A stretch of 64,000 nt of DNA, taken from Pseudoxanthomonas dokdonensis. GTDB taxonomy: Bacteria > Pseudomonadota > Gammaproteobacteria > Xanthomonadales > Xanthomonadaceae. Below the pieces are notes generated by a model. That model saw only the letters and a program-made list of their open reading frames with translations. It ran no database searches and had not been told where the DNA came from. The stretch spans positions 1 through 64,000 of the forward strand of contig NZ_LDJL01000013.1 of NCBI RefSeq assembly GCF_001431405.1, given 5' to 3'. Below are positions 59,603 to 64,000 of the stretch, piece by piece. Made by a program: the position numbers and the translations under genes. Each line of letters starts with the position of its first letter. Position 1 is the stretch's first letter.

Positions 59603-61087
59603 ATGAGCAACACACTGCAGGATATTTCCGTCGTCGAGAAAGTCGGCTACAGCCTCGGCGACCTGGCGGCCAACCTGATCTTCCAGACCCTGGTCACCTA
59701 CCTGGCGTTCTTCTACACCGACGTGTTCCGCATCCCGGCCGCCACCGCGGCCAAAATCATTTTCGTGGTTGGCATGCTCAGTGCCTTCGTGTTCACGCCA
59801 TTGATCGGGGTGCTGGCCGACCGCACCCGATCACGCTGGGGCAAGTTCCGGCCGTGGATCCTGTTCACCGCGATCCCGTTCGGGGTGTTGTCGCTGCTGG
59901 CGTTCCGCACCCCCGACATCAGCGCCGATGCCAAGATTGTCTACGCCATCGCCACTTACACCTTGCTGGTGCTGGTCTACGCCGCCAACAACCTGCCGTA
60001 CTCGGCATTGAGTGGCGTGTTAACCGGCAACATGTCACAGCGCAACAGCGTTTCGGCGTACCGCTTCGTGGCGGTGATGATCGCGCAGTTCATCATCCAG
60101 GTACTGCTGTTGCCATTGGTGTTGATCCTTGGTGACGGTGACCGCGTGCGCGGCTTTGAAGTGGTGATGACGATCTTTGCCGTGGTCGGCACGCTGTTCT
60201 TCCTGATCACCTTCTTCACTACCCGCGAGCGCATCGTGCCAACCGTGGAACAGCGCTCGGGGATTGGCCAGGATCTGGCCGATCTGGCCCGCAACGTGCC
60301 GTGGATGTTGATCCTGGCGCTGACCATCCTGGTGTTCATCAACCTGGCGCTGAAAGGCGGCATGTACATCTATTACTTCCAGTACTACCTCAGTGAAGCG
60401 CAGCTGGCCGCGTTCCTGCAGCAGATTGGATTCAATGGCTTCATCGATGGCCTCAACCACCTGCTGGTCAATGCCGGCCTGACCCGCTTCCAGTGGCCGC
60501 AGGATCCGCCGACGTCGGCGTTCAGCCTGTTCAATGCCGGTGGCATCATCTTCATGATCATCGGCATCGGCTTCTCGCGGCCGCTGGCCAACCGCTTTGG
60601 CAAGCGCGATGTGTTTGGCGCCGCGCTGTTCGCATCCACGCTGTTCCTGCTGGCGTTCTATTTCTACTCGCCGCAGTCGATCGGCCTGGTGTTCGCTTCC
60701 TACATCCTGCATGGCTTCTGCTACGGCATCACCATCCCACTGCTGTGGGCGATGATCGCCGACGTCGCCGACTATTCGGAATGGAAGAACAACCGTCGCG
60801 CGACCGCGATCATCTTCTCGGCGATGCTGTGCGGGCTGAAAATCGGCCTCAGCGTCGGCGGTGCCGCGGTCGCCGGCATCCTGGCCTATTACGGCTACCA
60901 GCCGGGCGCGCCGGACCAGCTGCCACAGACCGTCGATGGGATCCGCATGGCAATAAGCCTGTACTGCTCGCTGCCGTTGCTGGTCGCCGTGGCCCTGCTG
61001 TTCTTCTACCGCATCGACAAGGCGATGGAATCGCGCATCGAGCACGAACTGAGCGAACGCCGCCTGCACGCGGCCAGCCCCCGATAA
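59603..61087 (+). CDS. GPH-family sugar:cation symporter (xylose/xyloside type)
   Basis: A 494-residue inner-membrane symporter of the glycoside-pentoside-hexuronide family with about 12 helices. VEKVGYSLGDLAANLIFQTLVTYLAFFYTDV, PLIGVLADRTRSRWGKFRPWIL and the late ADVADYSEWKNNRRATAIIFS are typical of the YicJ/XynT-like group. It probably imports xylo-oligosaccharides, since a signal-less GH43 follows. A hydrophilic insertion at about 270-300 (QQIGFNGFIDGLNHLLVNAGLTRFQWPQDPP) lies between two helices. It is first in an operon with GH43 and an epimerase. Confidence 0.88.
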   Translation: MSNTLQDISVVEKVGYSLGDLAANLIFQTLVTYLAFFYTDVFRIPAATAAKIIFVVGMLSAFVFTPLIGVLADRTRSRWGKFRPWILFTAIPFGVLSLLAFRTPDISADAKIVYAIATYTLLVLVYAANNLPYSALSGVLTGNMSQRNSVSAYRFVAVMIAQFIIQVLLLPLVLILGDGDRVRGFEVVMTIFAVVGTLFFLITFFTTRERIVPTVEQRSGIGQDLADLARNVPWMLILALTILVFINLALKGGMYIYYFQYYLSEAQLAAFLQQIGFNGFIDGLNHLLVNAGLTRFQWPQDPPTSAFSLFNAGGIIFMIIGIGFSRPLANRFGKRDVFGAALFASTLFLLAFYFYSPQSIGLVFASYILHGFCYGITIPLLWAMIADVADYSEWKNNRRATAIIFSAMLCGLKIGLSVGGAAVAGILAYYGYQPGAPDQLPQTVDGIRMAISLYCSLPLLVAVALLFFYRIDKAMESRIEHELSERRLHAASPR

Positions 61088-61116
61088 CCCACGAAACCGC
61101 CCCATCCAGGTGCCCA

Positions 61117-62133
61117 ATGCCGCATAAACTCGCACCCCACAACCTGCAGACGCTGCGCGAGAAAGCCATTTCGCAGCCGCTGGTCGAGCACATCCATACC
61201 GCCGACCCGTCGGCCCACGTGTTCGATGGCAGGATCTACATCTATCCCTCGCACGACATCGATGGTGGTGTTGCGCTGAACGACGATGGCGAGCACTTCC
61301 AGATGGAGGACTACCACGTGCTGCGGATGGATTCGCCAGACGGGCCGGTGCACGACTGCGGGGTGGCCCTGCATGTCAGGGACGTGCCGTGGGCTGATCG
61401 CCAGATGTGGGCGCCGGACGCGGCGTGCAAGGACGGCCGCTATTACCTGTACTTCCCGGCCAAGCGCGCCGATGGCATTTTCCAGATCGGGGTTGCGGTT
61501 GGTGATGATCCGGCCGGTCCGTTCGTGGCCGAACCGGAACCGATCCGCGGTACCTATTCGATCGACCCGGCGGTGTTCAGCGACGACGACGGCGAAGCCT
61601 ATCTGTACTTCGGCGGTATCTGGGGCGGGCAGTTGCAGAAGTATCGTGACAACGTCCACGACGACGCCCACGAAGAGCCCGCCGACGATCAGCCAGCGCT
61701 GGGCCCACGGGTGGCGCGTCTGGCCGCCGACATGAAGCAACTGGCCGAACCGAGCCGGGAAATCCTGATCCTCGATGAGCATGGCCAGCCGCTGCGCGCC
61801 GACGACCACGCCCGCCGCTATTTCGAAGGACCGTGGATACACAAATACCAGGGCCGCTATTACCTGTCGTATTCCACCGGCAATACCCATCTGCTGTGTT
61901 ACGCCGTCGGTGACAACCCGTACGGACCGTTTACCTACCAGGGCGTGATCATGACCCCGGTGGTGGGCTGGACCACCCACCACTCGATCTGCCAGGTCGG
62001 TGAGCAGTGGTATCTGTTCTATCACGACTCCCTGGCCTCCGGCGGCGTCACCCATCTGCGTTCGGTCAAGATGGCGCCGCTGCAGATCGACGAGCACGGT
62101 CGCATCCAGACCATCAATCCCTATGGTGGTTGA
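61117..62133 (+). CDS. Cytoplasmic GH43 glycosidase (xylosidase/arabinofuranosidase)
   Basis: A 338-residue GH43 enzyme without a signal peptide, so probably cytosolic. The three acids are likely in IYIYPSHDID, SIDPAVFSDDDG and RYFEGPWIHKYQGRYYLSYS. It would cleave oligosaccharides imported by the symporter upstream, as opposed to the exported GH43 at 48327. The ATG at 61117 has only AGG upstream, and the longer ORF overlaps the symporter. Confidence 0.9.
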   Translation: MPHKLAPHNLQTLREKAISQPLVEHIHTADPSAHVFDGRIYIYPSHDIDGGVALNDDGEHFQMEDYHVLRMDSPDGPVHDCGVALHVRDVPWADRQMWAPDAACKDGRYYLYFPAKRADGIFQIGVAVGDDPAGPFVAEPEPIRGTYSIDPAVFSDDDGEAYLYFGGIWGGQLQKYRDNVHDDAHEEPADDQPALGPRVARLAADMKQLAEPSREILILDEHGQPLRADDHARRYFEGPWIHKYQGRYYLSYSTGNTHLLCYAVGDNPYGPFTYQGVIMTPVVGWTTHHSICQVGEQWYLFYHDSLASGGVTHLRSVKMAPLQIDEHGRIQTINPYGG

Positions 62134-62965
62134 TCCGGCCGCCGGGCCGCTGATCGACGAGGCGCTGCGCGCCTTGCCGCCCGGCGATTGCATCAGCCTG
62201 GATGCGGGCGACCTGCAGGTCATTGTCGCCCCCGGCGCTGGCGGCCGCATCGCCCAGATCCGCTTCCGCGGCCAGCCGCAACTGCAGGGCTACAGCGACA
62301 CCCGCAGCGCGATGATCGCCTGGGGCAGTTATCCGATGGTGCCTTGGGCCGGACGTATCCGCGCTGGCCGCTTCCGTCATCAGGGCCACGACGTGCAGTT
62401 GCCGCTCAATCTGCAAGGCAATGCGATTCATGGCGTGGGCTTTGGCCTGCGCTGGCGGATTGATGCGCTGACCCGCACACGCATGGCGTTGTCATTGCCG
62501 CTGCCGCGCGACCAGCGCTGGCCGTTCGGCGGCATCGCCCGCCAGACGATCGAGATCGTTGATCATGATCTGCGCCTGCAGCTGTCGGTGAGCGCGCAGG
62601 ATCAGTCGCTGCCGGCGGTGGTCGGCTGGCATCCGTGGTTCCGCAAGCCACGGCGACTGCAGTTTTCGCCGACCGCGATGTACCCGCGTGATCGGCAGGA
62701 CATCGCCTGCCTGCCAGCCGGCGAAGTAACGGACGGCCCCTGGGATGACTGCTTCATCAATCGCGCGCCGGTACTGCTGCACTATCCGCAGCATGTCTTG
62801 CATCTGAGTTCGGACTGCGATCACTGGGTGATCTACGACCAGCCGGACGACGCGACCTGTGTCGAGCCGCAAAGTGGCCCGCCGGACGCCTTCAACCTGT
62901 GCGCGGAAGTGCTCGAGCCCGGCCAGTCATTGCAGCGGACATTCCTGTTGCAGTGGCGCGATTGA
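62123..62965 (+). CDS. Aldose 1-epimerase (mutarotase)
   Basis: A 280-residue galactose-mutarotase-like protein. GNAIHGVGFGLRW and VVGWHPWF give the two histidines, and EVLEPGQSLQRTF is the usual C-terminal strand. It would speed anomer conversion of xylose or related sugars released by the GH43. Its ATG overlaps the last 11 bases of the GH43 gene. Last gene of the operon. Confidence 0.9.
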   Translation: MVVDPAAGPLIDEALRALPPGDCISLDAGDLQVIVAPGAGGRIAQIRFRGQPQLQGYSDTRSAMIAWGSYPMVPWAGRIRAGRFRHQGHDVQLPLNLQGNAIHGVGFGLRWRIDALTRTRMALSLPLPRDQRWPFGGIARQTIEIVDHDLRLQLSVSAQDQSLPAVVGWHPWFRKPRRLQFSPTAMYPRDRQDIACLPAGEVTDGPWDDCFINRAPVLLHYPQHVLHLSSDCDHWVIYDQPDDATCVEPQSGPPDAFNLCAEVLEPGQSLQRTFLLQWRD

Positions 62966-62967
62966 TT

Positions 62968-63018
62968 CACGCCGGACGCTGATCGCAATTTCAATCAGAC
63001 CTGGCGGCGTCCAGCGTG
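62968..63018. terminator. Hairpin after the epimerase gene
   Basis: A 14-bp stem (CACGCCGGACGCTG 62968-62981 with CGGCGTCCAGCGTG 63005-63018) with one C-A mismatch and one G-U pair, starting 3 bases after the stop codon. An inner CTGAT/ATCAG stem can form instead. There is no T-run. Confidence 0.55.
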
Positions 63019-63743
63019 CGCCCGTCGCTTCATAGCACCGTCCCGCTAAGCGCTCGCGCGCTTTTCAGCAGACCCATTATCAGCAGGCCCATCAGTGCGC
63101 GCCGTTCCACGCGTGCTGCATCCTCGGTCTGCTTGCGGCCCGTAATCGCATCGGCGCGGCCTCGCCGGCGCTGACAGAGCGCTGAGCGCTCCTCAATTCC
63201 CAGGCATGCCGCCGCCATCGGCCGGTGCCACATGCCATCCGCCAGGTCCGCGCTGGCGACCAGGTGCGGGCGACTGATGCTTGAAGACCGCTGCTGCGGT
63301 GTTCCCTGCACTCTATTTTTACCCGTCGCGAGCGACTCTTGGCGACGGACGGTGGTGCCAGTGCCATCGGCCGCGAGCATGCTGGCCCCTTGATGCTTGC
63401 CGCGCCGCACCGACCAGCCGGGACGCACGATCGGTGCATGCGTGAAACGGGGACCGATCAGCCCCGGCGATGTATCCGCTATTCCTAAACGATTGTTTCA
63501 TAACGGTTTTACTCGGCTGGATAACCGAGTTGGCGAGCAGCGACCGCCGACAAACGTGAATCACAATTAACTATTTTGTGACAGATGTCCGCTTTTTTTG
63601 AGAATTGGCGAGACTCAGGGTGGACGGAGCTGGATGCGCTGCTCGGGGAGTGAGCCGCCGCCGGTACCAGAAATGTTTTGCAGCAAACCCACGGGCCCGG
63701 AGCGCTGACTCCGCGCTTTTACATGATTTCTGGAGAGGAACTA
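63019..63743. other. Non-coding region before the autotransporter gene
   Basis: About 700 bases with no gene I can support. Bases from about 63470 on are clearly more AT-rich than the rest of the window. This part holds a 6-bp hairpin (ACTCGG/CCGAGT, 63511-63530), an inverted repeat TCACAA-9-TTGTGA (63561-63581) and a T-run (63593-63599). It looks like a regulatory region and long 5' leader for the next gene. Confidence 0.5.
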
Positions 63744-64000
63744 ATGAACACGATCTATCGCAAAGTCTGGAACCTGTCGCTGGGCCAGTGGGTGGTTGCA
63801 TCCGAGCTGGCCAGCAGCCGTTGCACCGGCCGCGTGCGCAGCACCAGCCCCGGCCTGAAGACCGCCGCCCTGCTGGGTGCGCTGGCAATGGCCGCGCCGG
63901 CCATGGCCTATAACGCTGGCAACGGCGCGGTGCAGGGCGACCCCGCCAATACCGTCGTCGGTGATGGTGCCGTTGGTGCTGATGGCTGCATGACCTTGAA
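63744..64000 (+). CDS. Autotransporter-type surface protein with extended signal peptide (5' end only)
   Basis: The first 85 codons of a gene cut by the window edge. MNTIYRKVWNLSLGQWVVASELA is a clear ESPR, the extended signal peptide region of type V secretion proteins (trimeric adhesins, two-partner exoproteins and large autotransporters). A normal hydrophobic signal (LLGALAMAAPAMA) ends near residue 55. The mature start is Gly/Asn/Val-rich (NAGNGAVQGDP; VVGDGAVGADG), which suggests a YadA-like head or filamentous stalk. GGAGAGG at 63732-63738 is the ribosome binding site. Confidence 0.85.
   Translation, partial: MNTIYRKVWNLSLGQWVVASELASSRCTGRVRSTSPGLKTAALLGALAMAAPAMAYNAGNGAVQGDPANTVVGDGAVGADGCMTL

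Noticed and set aside
63030-63428. Minus-strand reading frame of 132 codons in the region after the epimerase
   Set aside because: No ribosome binding site, no recognisable domain, and Arg/Ser/Gly-rich composition as in chance frames.
63561-63581. CRP site before the autotransporter gene
   Set aside because: The repeat is TCACAA...TTGTGA, the reverse order of the CRP consensus TGTGA...TCACA, and the spacing is 9 rather than 6.

Overview
The window reads as a contiguous piece of a high-GC gammaproteobacterial chromosome from the Xanthomonadaceae/Lysobacteraceae (Xanthomonas, Stenotrophomonas, Lysobacter, Luteimonas and relatives). The reasons are the GTAG-type REP array, the DUF3348/DUF802/OmpA/DUF2894 cassette, and a xylan and glucuronate locus in the order xylB-xylA-xylR-agu67 with operators that look like the Xanthomonas XylR box. 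I saw no tRNA, rRNA, CRISPR array, transposase or phage gene. Coding density is high, and many neighbours overlap by 4 bases (ATGA).

Layout. 1-7.2 kb: a LEA-type lipoprotein, a secreted alpha/beta hydrolase, five tandem GTAG REP units of about 109 bp, an acyl-CoA thioesterase, a cobalamin riboswitch with metE, and a tandem PepSY protein. 7.2-11.9 kb: a minus-strand run (hexose-phosphate mutarotase, MltB-like transglycosylase, YchJ, folE, glutaredoxin-MauE fusion) facing a MerR regulator across a mer-like operator. 12.0-16.2 kb: a four-gene cassette with a MotA/ZorA-like membrane protein and a MotB/ZorB-like OmpA protein. 16.3-27.0 kb: a SulP transporter and recC-recB-recD. 27.2-31.4 kb: the Mla lipid-transport operon, including mlaA. 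31.4-38.4 kb: a small tyrosine-phosphatase-like protein, rmuC, a LysR regulator behind a tiny upstream ORF, and a Tat-exported molybdenum aldehyde oxidoreductase, paoABC.

38.6-63.0 kb is a glucuronoxylan utilisation island. A secreted GH10 xylanase, a CE20-like acetylesterase, a GH67 alpha-glucuronidase, a GH43 and a GH3 would break acetylated (methyl)glucuronoxylan down to xylose and glucuronate. A GPH-family symporter and an ExuT-like MFS carrier would import the products. A cytoplasmic GH43, an aldose epimerase, XylA and XylB send xylose to xylulose-5-phosphate. UxaC, UxuB and ManD convert glucuronate to 2-keto-3-deoxygluconate. XylR (LacI family) is the obvious regulator: three near-identical 14-bp boxes sit before xylB and on both sides of the exuT/GPH divergent promoter region. 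The window ends inside an autotransporter-type gene with an extended signal peptide.

Starts were moved inward from the longest ORF where signal peptides, ribosome binding sites or family N-termini argued for it. Functions come from motif recognition only; no database search was possible.
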